The notes: generated from the sequence alone by a model not told the origin. DNA of 44,331 bases from Helicobacter_J cappadocius (GCF_030686155.1 NZ_JAUPEV010000014.1:1-44331), one strand, 5' to 3'. Shown: positions 27,142-35,108, counted from the stretch's first letter. Numbers and translations are program-made.

Positions 27142-28320
27142 ATGAAAAATTTGGCTAATCTTTTTCGTCCTAAAACCTTAGAAGAATTTGTTGGTCAAGA
27201 GCATATTCTTGGACACAAGTCTGCTTTAAAGCAAGCTCTTTTGTCAGGAAATTTTCCTCATTCATTTTTTTATGGCGTTCCTGGAACTGGAAAAACAACC
27301 TTAGCAAGACTGATCGCTGGTAAATTAGACAAACCTTTTTTACAGCTCAATGCGACAAATTTTAAGCTTGAAGAACTCAGATCTATGCTCAAGCAATACA
27401 AAAATACACTCACAAAACCTATCGTTTTCATTGATGAAGTTCATCGTCTCAACAAAGCACAGCAAGAATTTTTGCTTCCTGTTATGGAAAATCAAGAAGC
27501 CATCATCATCGGAGCAAGTACAGAAAATCCATACTACACACTCACAAACGCAATAAGATCACGATCTTTGTTATTTGAATTTTCTCCATTAAATAAAATT
27601 CAACTCTCTAGTATTCTTGAAAAAGTGTTTCAATCCTATCCTTGCCACATCACTCAAGAGGCAAAAGATTATTTGATAGAATCTAGCTCTGGGGACGCAA
27701 GAGCAATGTTAAATCTACTAGATGTTGCAATGGAATTAGAAGAGATAGATTTAGCAGCCCTAAAAATACTCCGTTCCACCAGTCTAAAAGATGGCAGCAG
27801 CGAAGATGATACTCACTACAATCTTATCAGTGCATTGATAAAATCCATTCGCGGAAGCGATGAAAACGCAGCGATTTATTATCTTGCTAGACTTATTTGT
27901 GCAGGAGAAAATCCTGAATTCATAGCAAGAAGACTGGTGATTTTATCTAGCGAAGATATTGGCAATGCAAATCCTAATGCACTTAATATCGCCACATCTA
28001 CAATGTTAGCAGTTTCAAAGATAGGGTATCCAGAAGCTAGAATCATTCTTTCTGAATGCGTGATTTATTTAGCTTGTTCTCCTAAATCAAACACAGCATA
28101 CAATGCAATCAATGAGGCTATGAAAGCCATTGATGATGGAGAAATTTTACCCATCCCTAAAAATATCCTTCCCAAATCCAAAGACTATCTCTATCCTCAT
28201 GCTTATGGGGGTTGGGTACAACAAAAATATTTACAAAAACCACTAGAGTTTGTTAAACACACCCAAAAAGGGTTTGAAAAAACTCTCTTTGAGTGGATAC
28301 AGAAAATCAAAGGCTCTTAA
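27142..28320 (+). CDS. rarA: Replication-associated recombination ATPase RarA (MgsA)
   Basis: The 392-residue AAA+ ATPase of the RarA/MgsA/WRNIP1 family acts at stalled replication forks. Walker A GVPGTGKT is at residues 45-52, Walker B FIDEV at 96-100 and sensor 1 at GASTEN. A C-terminal helical tetramerisation domain contains YPHAYGGWVQQKY. It starts 10 bases after hspR, so it is likely under HspR control although it is not a chaperone. Confidence 0.93.
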   Translation: MKNLANLFRPKTLEEFVGQEHILGHKSALKQALLSGNFPHSFFYGVPGTGKTTLARLIAGKLDKPFLQLNATNFKLEELRSMLKQYKNTLTKPIVFIDEVHRLNKAQQEFLLPVMENQEAIIIGASTENPYYTLTNAIRSRSLLFEFSPLNKIQLSSILEKVFQSYPCHITQEAKDYLIESSSGDARAMLNLLDVAMELEEIDLAALKILRSTSLKDGSSEDDTHYNLISALIKSIRGSDENAAIYYLARLICAGENPEFIARRLVILSSEDIGNANPNALNIATSTMLAVSKIGYPEARIILSECVIYLACSPKSNTAYNAINEAMKAIDDGEILPIPKNILPKSKDYLYPHAYGGWVQQKYLQKPLEFVKHTQKGFEKTLFEWIQKIKGS

Positions 28321-28325
28321 ATAAT

Positions 28326-29258
28326 ATGCCTAAAAAATCATTCCACTTTCTTAAATGTATTTTTTTGTGTTTTGGATTATGTGTGCAAATTTTTGCAAAA
28401 GATACCAAAGATACTCCTCCTGTTTTAGATATTGATGCAACTAAAAATGGATGGAATTTAGAATTGAAAAAAATATCTTTGAACTTTACTTCAGCATCAT
28501 TAAAAAATCAAGATATTTATAAAGATTTCTCAAACAATCGTATCAAGGGTGATTCTCAAATCGTCGGACAGGCGTTTGGAAATTTTCAGGCCAACTACTA
28601 TGCAAAAAATTTCGTAATCTTCAACTCCCTTATTGCTGAATATGGTCGAAATATCATCTATCCTCAAAATTCTGCCAAAATCGACAATAAAACCCTAGAT
28701 AGGATACTGATAGGTACTGACTATACGCAAAGAATTTGGAAAATTGATAGAATCTTAGGGGGATTTGAAGTTGGTCCTTATGTCCAATTAGGATACCAAA
28801 CAGAATTCACCCCTCAAGCAGGACTCGATAGAAGAAAGATTTTACGTTTCAATACAGGTTTTAAAGTATTTGATGGAAAATATATCAAAAATCTTCACCT
28901 AAATATGTTTGGGGAAGAGGATTTTACATACAAAATACCCGTAGAGAGTATGGGGCTTGAAACGGGTCTAAATATAGAGCATAAGATCGAGGATAATGTT
29001 ACCCTTACTTATCAATTTAATTTTCGTAGCTATCTCTTAAACAACTACCCCCCATCACATAATCCAGAATACGAACTAGAATTTAATGTAAAATTAGACA
29101 CAAAAGTTTATAAAAATTTTTCAGTAGCCCCTTTTGTAAGTTTCTATATGCTAAAAGGAAGGTATTTCAAAGAGGTTGGAACAAATTTATTTATAGGGGT
29201 TTCAATCTCTTATAGTCAAGTTTTCATTGATGCAAAACAAAAATCAAGTGATTTTTAA
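28326..29258 (+). CDS. Secreted beta-barrel-like protein, function unknown
   Basis: The 310-residue product from ATG 28326 begins MPKKSFHFLKCIFLCFGLCV, a signal peptide cut near IFAKD. The frame is open from 28293, but that would place the start inside rarA and lengthen the N-terminus in front of the signal peptide, so the later ATG is preferred. The rest alternates hydrophobic and polar residues and ends with SISYSQVFIDAKQKSSDF, suggesting an outer-membrane or periplasmic beta-rich protein. No family recognised. It starts only five bases after rarA and may be translated from the same mRNA. Confidence 0.65.
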   Translation: MPKKSFHFLKCIFLCFGLCVQIFAKDTKDTPPVLDIDATKNGWNLELKKISLNFTSASLKNQDIYKDFSNNRIKGDSQIVGQAFGNFQANYYAKNFVIFNSLIAEYGRNIIYPQNSAKIDNKTLDRILIGTDYTQRIWKIDRILGGFEVGPYVQLGYQTEFTPQAGLDRRKILRFNTGFKVFDGKYIKNLHLNMFGEEDFTYKIPVESMGLETGLNIEHKIEDNVTLTYQFNFRSYLLNNYPPSHNPEYELEFNVKLDTKVYKNFSVAPFVSFYMLKGRYFKEVGTNLFIGVSISYSQVFIDAKQKSSDF

Positions 29259-29269
29259 ATCAAACTTGC

Positions 29270-29275
29270 TAAAAT
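29270..29275 (+). promoter_or_regulatory. Candidate -10 element for leuD-leuB
   Basis: TAAAAT lies 36 bases before the leuD start in the 52-base gap after the preceding gene. No clear -35. This is the only promoter-like element between the two transcription units. Confidence 0.35.
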
Positions 29276-29310
29276 GAATAAAAATGAACTAAAGCTACTG
29301 GAGATATAAA

Positions 29311-29826
29311 ATGGAAAATAAGCAAAAAAATTTCGGGAAAGTTTGGAAATTTGGAAAAAATATTGATACAGACATCATCATTGCTGCAAGATACCTCAAT
29401 ACAAGCGATGGGAAACAACTCGCAAAACACATTATGGAAGACTCTAGGGGAGATTTTTATAACATGATTTCTAGAGGAGATTTTATTGTTGCTGATGAAA
29501 ATTTTGGTTGCGGAAGTAGCAGAGAACATGCTCCTTTAGCATTAAAAGAGGCTGGGATTGCAGCGGTTTTATCTTCTTCTTTTGCAAGAATATTTTATCG
29601 CAACGCTTTTAATACGGGGCTTTTAATCTTAGAGCTTTCTCAGAACGATATTGACAGAATCTCCGAAGGAGATGAACTAGAAGTTGATTTACTCTCTAAT
29701 AAAATCACTAATCACACCAAAAAAGAATATTACAACTATGCAAAAATACCTCCTTTTATGCTTGAGTTGCTGAATGCAGGAGGACTAATGCCATATGCCC
29801 AAAAACAACTCAAGGAGCAAATTTGA
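29311..29826 (+). CDS. leuD: 3-Isopropylmalate dehydratase small subunit
   Basis: The 171-residue subunit pairs with LeuC (not in the window) to isomerise 2-isopropylmalate to 3-isopropylmalate in leucine synthesis. The family marks FGKNIDTDIIIAARYL near residue 17 and GCGSSREHAPLALKEAGI near 66-83 are clear. The length is in the short LeuD class. CTGGAG precedes the ATG. Its stop overlaps the TTG start of leuB, so the two are coupled. Confidence 0.95.
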   Translation: MENKQKNFGKVWKFGKNIDTDIIIAARYLNTSDGKQLAKHIMEDSRGDFYNMISRGDFIVADENFGCGSSREHAPLALKEAGIAAVLSSSFARIFYRNAFNTGLLILELSQNDIDRISEGDELEVDLLSNKITNHTKKEYYNYAKIPPFMLELLNAGGLMPYAQKQLKEQI

Positions 29827-30896
29827 AAGATTATAAAATAGCCCTAATCAAAGGTGATGGAATAGGTCCTGAAGTCATCAATGAGGCACAAAAAGTTCTT
29901 GAAGCATTGAGTATCAACCAAGATTTTTCATTCCAATTTGAGGAATATTTGATGGGTGGATGTGCTTATGATAAGTATCAAAACCCTCTACCAGAAGAAA
30001 CAATAAATGGATGTCTAAAAGCTGATGCAGTTTTATTTGGAGCTATTGGCGGAAATAAATGGGACAACCTACCTAGAGAACTACGACCTGAAAGTGGTCT
30101 GTTAAAACTACGCAAAAATCTTGAAGTTTTCGCAAACATACGACCTGCGATTGTTTTTGATGAACTTATAGATGCAAGTACTCTCAAAAGCGAGGTTATA
30201 AGAGGAGTGGATTTAGTCGTTGTACGTGAACTCATAGGAGGAATCTATTTTGGAGAACCCAAAGGAAGAGAAGGAAATAAGGCTTACAATACGATGGTTT
30301 ATACAATAGATGAAATAAGTCGGATTGCAAAAGTTGGGTTTGAATTAGCCAGAAGTCGGAGAAAAAAATTATGCTCTGTTGATAAGGCAAATGTTTTAGA
30401 TGTCAGCACACTTTGGAGAGAAGTTGTTAGCGAGATTGCAAAAGAATATCCAGATGTTGAACTTACTCATCAATATGTAGATAATGCAAGTATGCAGCTG
30501 ATTTTAAATCCAAAACAATTTGATGTCATTTTAACAAGTAATTTGTTTGGTGATATTTTAAGTGATGAAGCAAGTATGCTTACAGGTTCTATCGGTCTTT
30601 TGCCTTCTGCAAGCGTAGGAGAAAAAGCGGCTTTATATGAACCTATTCACGGATCTGCTCCTGATATAGCCGGTCTTGGAATAGCCAATCCAATAGCTGC
30701 CATTTTGAGTGCTTCTATGATGTTAAAAAATACTCTTAAAGAAACAACTTCTGCTAATAAAATCCAAAAAGCGATCTCAAAAGTTCTTAAAGATGGTTAT
30801 CGTACTAAAGATATTGCCTCTTTTGGCGCTAAGGAAATTTGCAGTACATCCAAGATGGGATCTCTAATCGCAGAATATGTGAAAAAGGAACAATGA
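29823..30896 (+). CDS. leuB: 3-Isopropylmalate dehydrogenase
   Basis: The 357-residue enzyme oxidatively decarboxylates 3-isopropylmalate with NAD. The N-terminus reads KIALIKGDGIGPEV, the catalytic region RELIGGIYFGEP contains the active Tyr, and the metal site is in SNLFGDILSDEAS. The start is TTG at 29823-29825, sharing the last bases of leuD (TTGA overlap), with AAGGAG at 29812-29817 placed five bases upstream; no in-frame ATG near the N-terminus would preserve KIALIKGDGIG. A small TPR-like gene overlaps its stop. Confidence 0.95.
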   Translation: MKDYKIALIKGDGIGPEVINEAQKVLEALSINQDFSFQFEEYLMGGCAYDKYQNPLPEETINGCLKADAVLFGAIGGNKWDNLPRELRPESGLLKLRKNLEVFANIRPAIVFDELIDASTLKSEVIRGVDLVVVRELIGGIYFGEPKGREGNKAYNTMVYTIDEISRIAKVGFELARSRRKKLCSVDKANVLDVSTLWREVVSEIAKEYPDVELTHQYVDNASMQLILNPKQFDVILTSNLFGDILSDEASMLTGSIGLLPSASVGEKAALYEPIHGSAPDIAGLGIANPIAAILSASMMLKNTLKETTSANKIQKAISKVLKDGYRTKDIASFGAKEICSTSKMGSLIAEYVKKEQ

Positions 30897-31147
30897 TGAG
30901 TTTTAGGACGATTACACTTGCAAGTATATACGAGCTTCAAGGGTTTAAAAATGAAGCTTTAGAAATATATAAAGATATTCTCAAAAAAGATCCCGACAAC
31001 AAAGAAGCTCAAGATGCTTACAAGCGACTCAAAAATACATCTAAAACCTTTGAGGGGGTAAATATAAAGGCTAAAGATTTTTTTATAAAAACCTCCACTC
31101 ACGAAGAATTAAAAACATTTGAAAGGTGGCTAATGCAATGGAATTAA
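30893..31147 (+). CDS. Small TPR-like protein, function unknown
   Basis: The 84-residue protein starts at ATG 30893, overlapping the leuB stop (ATGA); an ATG at 30896 is an alternative start. AAGGA precedes both. The first half reads like one tetratricopeptide repeat (ASIYELQGFKNEALEIYKDI then LKKDPDNKEAQDAYKRL). The C-terminal half is Lys-rich and predicted helical. It overlaps the next gene by 10 bases. A small protein immediately before a CiaD-type gene is, from memory, also seen in Campylobacter jejuni, which suggests a conserved pair. No function assigned. Confidence 0.7.
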   Translation: MMSFRTITLASIYELQGFKNEALEIYKDILKKDPDNKEAQDAYKRLKNTSKTFEGVNIKAKDFFIKTSTHEELKTFERWLMQWN

Positions 31148-31404
31148 AAGATATGATTCTTCAAACCCTTACAGAAATAGAAGAAAGTCCCAAAAACCAA
31201 GAACTTCAAATCGATGAACCTAAAAATACCACTTCTACATATCAGGAAGAATCAAGCATACTCTATGCTTTGCGTGAAAAGGCACTGGTTTTGTTTGAAG
31301 GTCTACAATCAGCTCAAGATGAAGATTTGAAAGTCAAACTTGACTTGGTTATTAATTATTTACAATATCAACTTTCCATACTTGATCAAAAACTTGGAAT
31401 TTGA
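31138..31404 (+). CDS. CiaD-like small protein
   Basis: The 88-residue product from ATG 31138 opens MELKDMILQTLTEIEE and closes with a helical segment holding LREKALVLFEGLQS and KLDLVINYLQYQLSILDQKL. These start and end segments resemble Campylobacter jejuni CiaD, a secreted invasion-associated protein, and the CiaD-like domain family; the acidic middle is shorter here. An upstream GTG at 31126 in the same frame is possible, but AAAGGTGG serves the ATG better. It overlaps the preceding gene by 10 bases and is followed by a 299-base non-coding gap. The assignment rests on remembered motifs; no secretion signal is visible. Confidence 0.6.
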   Translation: MELKDMILQTLTEIEESPKNQELQIDEPKNTTSTYQEESSILYALREKALVLFEGLQSAQDEDLKVKLDLVINYLQYQLSILDQKLGI

Positions 31405-31430
31405 TTAGAAAATTATTTACTAAACTAAAC

Positions 31431-31436
31431 TAGAAT
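31431..31436 (+). promoter_or_regulatory. Candidate -10 element of a small RNA
   Basis: TAGAAT lies in AT-rich sequence 26 bases after the CiaD-like stop. A start about seven bases later (near 31443) would give an RNA of roughly 93 bases ending at the hairpin and T-rich stretch near 31535. Confidence 0.5.
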
Positions 31437-31442
31437 GATACT

Positions 31443-31535
31443 GCCTATCAAAAATGAAGGTAGATGACATTAGAGTTGTCTTTAGCTAGCAGGGAGTCCC
31501 CCCCCCTCCCAACTCTCTGCTGGTTTAATTATTTT
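31443..31535 (+). ncRNA. Predicted small RNA with a C-rich terminator loop (RepG-like)
   Basis: There is no ORF here. A -10 element precedes it; a small stem GACA/TGTC (31467-31470 with 31478-31481) may form. A 12-bp stem (31486-31497 with 31512-31523, two G-U pairs) encloses the loop CCCCCCCCCTCCCA (31498-31511), followed by TTTAATTATTTT. Size, order of elements and a C/U-rich loop on the terminator hairpin all resemble H. pylori RepG, an sRNA whose C/U-rich terminator loop pairs with homopolymeric G tracts in mRNA. RepG in H. pylori lies, as I recall, beside a different response regulator gene (HP1043), so orthology is uncertain. Ends are estimates. Confidence 0.55.
31498..31506 (+). repeat. 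C9 homopolymer in hairpin loop
   Basis: Nine consecutive C, then T and CCC. It lies in the loop of the first hairpin, where its length could vary by slippage without breaking the stem. Confidence 0.9.
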
Positions 31536-31596
31536 AAAAAACTAGATAAAGCCACCATTTCATTACCCCCCTCCCGATGATGGTCGGCTTTATCTA
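31536..31596 (-). terminator. G-rich-loop intrinsic terminator on the minus strand (C-rich loop on the plus strand)
   Basis: An 11-bp outer stem (31543-31553 with 31586-31596) continues through ACCAT/ATGGT and CAT/ATG with small bulges. The plus-strand loop is TACCCCCCTCCCG; the minus-strand loop carries GGGAGGGGGG. On the minus strand the stem is followed by one G and six T (31541-31536), a good Rho-independent terminator; on the plus strand no T-tract follows. This suggests an RNA running leftward from the arsR promoter region, with a possible -10 TATGAT on the minus strand at 31669-31664. No ORF explains it. Confidence 0.55.
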
Positions 31597-31610
31597 TAGA
31601 TTCTCCTAGA

Positions 31611-31616
31611 TATAAT
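31611..31616 (+). promoter_or_regulatory. Candidate -10 element of arsRS
   Basis: TATAAT stands 87 bases before the arsR start, which would give a leader of about 80 bases. Weaker alternatives lie closer (31663-31679). No ArsR operator was identified. Confidence 0.4.
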
Positions 31617-31703
31617 CCTTGCTTTTTGACCTCTATATATAAGTTTATTTATTAATTTTAAGTATCATATGAGCATAATAAATATTCCTTCAGAGGTTAA
31701 AGT

Positions 31704-32384
31704 ATGCTAGAAATACTAATGATAGAAGATGATATAGAGCTTGCAGAAATCTTGAGCGAATATCTCAAACAATACGATATAAATGTAACCAATTACGATG
31801 AACCATACACTGGAATGAGTGCGGTAGCTACGCAGCATTATGATTTACTGCTCTTAGATTTAACTTTACCCAATCTTGATGGGCTTGAAGTATGCAAAAG
31901 AGTGGCGAAACAAAAAAATATACCTATTATCATATCTTCAGCTAGAAGTGATCTTGATGATAAGGTCAAGGCTCTTGAGTATGGTGCTGATGATTATATT
32001 CCCAAACCCTACGATCCCAAGGAACTTCTAGCAAGAATCCAGTCCCTTTTGAGACGATACAATAAAAAAGGCACAAAGGATGATCAGAAAAATAAGGATT
32101 CAACCTTCAGAATAGATAAAGATAGTAGAGAAGTTTATTTCAAAGAAAAAAAATTAGAACTCACTAGAGCAGAATATGAAATCCTTACCTTGCTTATCAG
32201 TAAAAAAGGTCATGTGTTTTCCCGTGAAGCTATTGCGATAGAATCTGAATCTATCAACCCTGAAAGCTCCAACAAAAGCATCGATGTAATTATTGGTCGC
32301 TTAAGAGCAAAAATAGAAGAAGATCCAAAGAAACCTAAATATATCATTTCAGTTCGGGGCGTAGGCTATAAATTAGAATCTTAA
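31704..32384 (+). CDS. arsR: Response regulator ArsR-type (OmpR family)
   Basis: The 226-residue regulator has a receiver domain with acidic pocket E8-D9-D10, phospho-acceptor Asp52 (LLLLDLTLPNLDG), Ser79 and Lys101. A C-terminal winged helix follows, with RAEYEILTLLISKKGHVFSRE and the closing ISVRGVGYKLES. The receiver is very close to what I remember of H. pylori ArsR (HP0166), the acid-response regulator, and the kinase follows one base after the stop. GAGG precedes the ATG. It is preceded by the C-loop hairpin region. Confidence 0.88.
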   Translation: MLEILMIEDDIELAEILSEYLKQYDINVTNYDEPYTGMSAVATQHYDLLLLDLTLPNLDGLEVCKRVAKQKNIPIIISSARSDLDDKVKALEYGADDYIPKPYDPKELLARIQSLLRRYNKKGTKDDQKNKDSTFRIDKDSREVYFKEKKLELTRAEYEILTLLISKKGHVFSREAIAIESESINPESSNKSIDVIIGRLRAKIEEDPKKPKYIISVRGVGYKLES

Positions 32385-32385
32385 A

Positions 32386-33642
32386 ATGATAAAAAGTTCA
32401 ATATTTTTCAAAATCACTATCTTATTTCTTTTTGCCTTATTTAGTTTTTTTGCATTTTCATTTTATTTTGTAAAATCACAGGTAGATCGCGAGGAAAGAA
32501 TATCTCAAATCAAATACAACCAATTCACTACCACTATTAATCAGATTATGGCAAATAATGGAAGTATTGAATTAATAGAACGTTATCTAAAAGATCTTGG
32601 ATTTGAGGTAACTTCTGAACCTGATATCAAAAAGGCTCTTCTTAATTACAACAAGCTTCCCACAAACTTCAACGGGGTATTTGCAAAAACCATTAAACTC
32701 AACAATGAAGTCTTCATTCTTTTAGAAACTCATAGTCAAGCCATCTTATACAAGGATACTTTTAAAGTATCTTATCATAGCTACTATCTTATTGCTTTTG
32801 CTGGAATGTTGCTCATATTTTTATTTATATTGGTCATCAAAAGCCTATTACCATTAAAGAGTTTACGCCGACAAATTCGTTATTTTTCGAATGGAAAACT
32901 GAATATTAACTGCAAAACAGAACAACAAGATGAAATAGGCGAACTTGCCAATGAATTTGATAACGCTATCAAAAAAATTGTAGCACTCAATGAGTCTCGA
33001 ACACTTTTTTTGAGATCTATTATGCATGAACTCAAAACCCCTATCACAAAAGGCAGAATTATTGCCGAAATGGTAGAAAACCCTTTACAAAAAGAACGGC
33101 TTACTTCCGCATTTGGTCGTCTAAATACACTTATAAACCAGTTTGCAAAAATCGAACAACTCTCCTCAAAAAGCTACAATCTAAACAAAAGAGAATTTTT
33201 AGTAGATGAACTTATAGAACATACTAAAAAAATGTTACTTATTGATAAGATCAGCATAGATCCTATTGTTTTATTATCTCCAAATGACCTCATCAAAGCA
33301 GATTTTGACCTCTTTGCCATGTCTGTAAAAAATCTTTTAGACAACGCAATCAAATATGGTTCTGATGGAAAAGTAACCGTAAGCACAGATAAATATAATC
33401 TTATTATTGCCAATAAAGGTGAGCCTTTAAAAATGGATTTTAAAGAATATTTCAAGCCATATTTTAAAGATTTTTCAAAAAATTCTCACGGATTTGGACT
33501 AGGAATGTATATTATTAAAAATACCTTAGATGCACAAGGCTTCAATTTATCCTATGAATATAAAGATGATACAAACTATTTTATTATTAATGGATGTATT
33601 GTCGAGAATTATTGCGTCATTCCAAAAAACACAAAAATATAA
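32386..33642 (+). CDS. arsS: Sensor histidine kinase ArsS-type
   Basis: The 418-residue inner-membrane kinase has transmembrane helices at about residues 8-29 and 132-153 around a periplasmic sensor loop of about 100 residues. A HAMP-like linker leads to the dimerisation helix with phospho-acceptor His214 in MHELKTPITKG. The ATP-binding N box has Asn320 in LLDNAIKYG and a G box HGFGLGM at 368-374. The periplasmic loop has few histidines (His116, plus His131 at the membrane edge), of interest because H. pylori ArsS senses acid through protonation. Start is one base after arsR, so the pair is translationally linked. Confidence 0.87.
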   Translation: MIKSSIFFKITILFLFALFSFFAFSFYFVKSQVDREERISQIKYNQFTTTINQIMANNGSIELIERYLKDLGFEVTSEPDIKKALLNYNKLPTNFNGVFAKTIKLNNEVFILLETHSQAILYKDTFKVSYHSYYLIAFAGMLLIFLFILVIKSLLPLKSLRRQIRYFSNGKLNINCKTEQQDEIGELANEFDNAIKKIVALNESRTLFLRSIMHELKTPITKGRIIAEMVENPLQKERLTSAFGRLNTLINQFAKIEQLSSKSYNLNKREFLVDELIEHTKKMLLIDKISIDPIVLLSPNDLIKADFDLFAMSVKNLLDNAIKYGSDGKVTVSTDKYNLIIANKGEPLKMDFKEYFKPYFKDFSKNSHGFGLGMYIIKNTLDAQGFNLSYEYKDDTNYFIINGCIVENYCVIPKNTKI

Positions 33643-33704
33643 CAAATTATGATTTTATTATCAACATTATGGAATAATATTGAACAGACACTCAAGGGAT
33701 TTTG

Positions 33705-35108
33705 ATGAAAGAATGGAACGAAGAATGTGCTGTTGTCGGTATCTATAATGCCCATAATGCTTCTGTATTAAGCTATTATTCTCTTTTTTCTATGCAACAC
33801 AGAGGGCAAGAAGCTAGCGGTATTAGTGCCTCAAATGGACAAAAAATATCTACCTATAAAAATAACGGGCTTGTTACAAAGGTTTTCAACAAAACAATCC
33901 TTGAAAAACTTCAGGGTAAATCTAGTATTGGTCATAATCGCTACTCCACAGCTGGAGAAGATTCTATCAACGATAGCCAACCTATTTTTGCAAAATATGG
34001 ACTAGGGGAAATAGCTCTTGCACACAATGGTAATTTCACAAATGCGAAAGAAATCCGAGAATCCCTCATTCAAGAAGGGGCAATCTTTCAAAGTCATCTT
34101 GATACAGAAAATCTCATTCATCTCATTGCCAAAAGTCACCGAAATCATCTTGTTGATAGAATCAAAGATGCACTCACAAAAATACGAGGTGCTTATGCGT
34201 TGGTATTTTTGTCACGTACTAAAATGTTTGTTGTTCGAGATCAATATGGACTGAGACCTTTGAGTTTAGGTAAGATAAAAAATCCCGATGGTAGCACAGG
34301 CTATATCGTAGCAAGCGAAAGTTGTGCCTTTGATCTTATAGGGGCTGACTACATTCGAGATGTATTGCCTGGCGAAATGTTAGTTTTTGAAGGTGCTTAC
34401 ACAAACAATGATGTTGTTCCTCAATCTATGCAAATTTTTCCCCCTACTCCAAATCCTTGCATCTTTGAATATGTTTATTTTGCCAGACCTGATAGTAAAG
34501 TATTTGGAAAAAATGTCTATGAAATCCGCAAACAAATGGGGGTTGAACTTGCAAAAGAACATAAAATTCAAGCTGATATGGTAATCCCTGTTCCAGATAG
34601 TGGTGTTGCAGCTGCACTTGGCTACTCCAGAGAAAGCGGTATTCCCTTTGAGCTTGGAATTATCAGAAATCATTATGTTGGTAGAACATTTATTGAGCCT
34701 ACTCAATCAATGCGAGAACTCAAAGTAAAACTAAAACTCAATCCTATTGCAGAGCTTATAAGCGGAAAAGATATTATTGTAATTGATGATTCGATTGTCA
34801 GAGGTACTACAAGCAAACAGATCATAAAAATCCTCAAACAAGCTGGGGCAAAAAAAATACATCTTTTTATTAGCTCTCCACCGACCATTTCTCCATGTTT
34901 TTATGGCGTGGATACACCAGATAAGTCAGATCTTATTTGTGCAAATCATAGTCTTGAAGAAGTGAGGGATTTTATCGGTGCAGATTCTTTATTTTTCCTC
35001 TCCCTTGAAGGATTGAAAAAAAGTATAAATTCAGAAGAAAATAAACGATTTTGTCAGGCCTGTTTTGATGGTCATTACATTGAAGAACTCACAGGGAGAA
35101 AAGATTGA
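33705..35108 (+). CDS. purF: Amidophosphoribosyltransferase
   Basis: The 467-residue enzyme makes phosphoribosylamine from PRPP and glutamine, the first step of purine synthesis. Mature activity needs an N-terminal Cys: here Cys8 follows the short propeptide MKEWNEE, as in the Bacillus-type enzyme. The glutaminase half has QHRGQEASGI and GHNRYSTAG; the PRPP loop is VIDDSIVRGTTS. Cysteines in NPCIFEY, SPCFYG and FCQACFDG fit the four ligands of the Bacillus-type [4Fe-4S] cluster. A TTG at 33702 directly before the ATG is less likely; AAGGGA lies at 33695-33700. Its stop overlaps the next gene. Confidence 0.95.
   Translation: MKEWNEECAVVGIYNAHNASVLSYYSLFSMQHRGQEASGISASNGQKISTYKNNGLVTKVFNKTILEKLQGKSSIGHNRYSTAGEDSINDSQPIFAKYGLGEIALAHNGNFTNAKEIRESLIQEGAIFQSHLDTENLIHLIAKSHRNHLVDRIKDALTKIRGAYALVFLSRTKMFVVRDQYGLRPLSLGKIKNPDGSTGYIVASESCAFDLIGADYIRDVLPGEMLVFEGAYTNNDVVPQSMQIFPPTPNPCIFEYVYFARPDSKVFGKNVYEIRKQMGVELAKEHKIQADMVIPVPDSGVAAALGYSRESGIPFELGIIRNHYVGRTFIEPTQSMRELKVKLKLNPIAELISGKDIIVIDDSIVRGTTSKQIIKILKQAGAKKIHLFISSPPTISPCFYGVDTPDKSDLICANHSLEEVRDFIGADSLFFLSLEGLKKSINSEENKRFCQACFDGHYIEELTGRKD

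Noticed and set aside
28293..28325. Upstream start for the barrel gene after rarA
   Set aside because: It would begin inside rarA and put eleven polar residues ahead of the signal peptide; ATG 28326 fits a secreted protein.
30839..30892. Longer N-terminus for the small TPR-like gene
   Set aside because: It would overlap leuB by 58 bases; ATG 30893 with AAGGA upstream gives the usual ATGA coupling.
31498..31576. C-rich hairpins as a CRISPR or tandem repeat array
   Set aside because: Only two units, with unrelated stems and no spacers; the similarity is limited to the loops.
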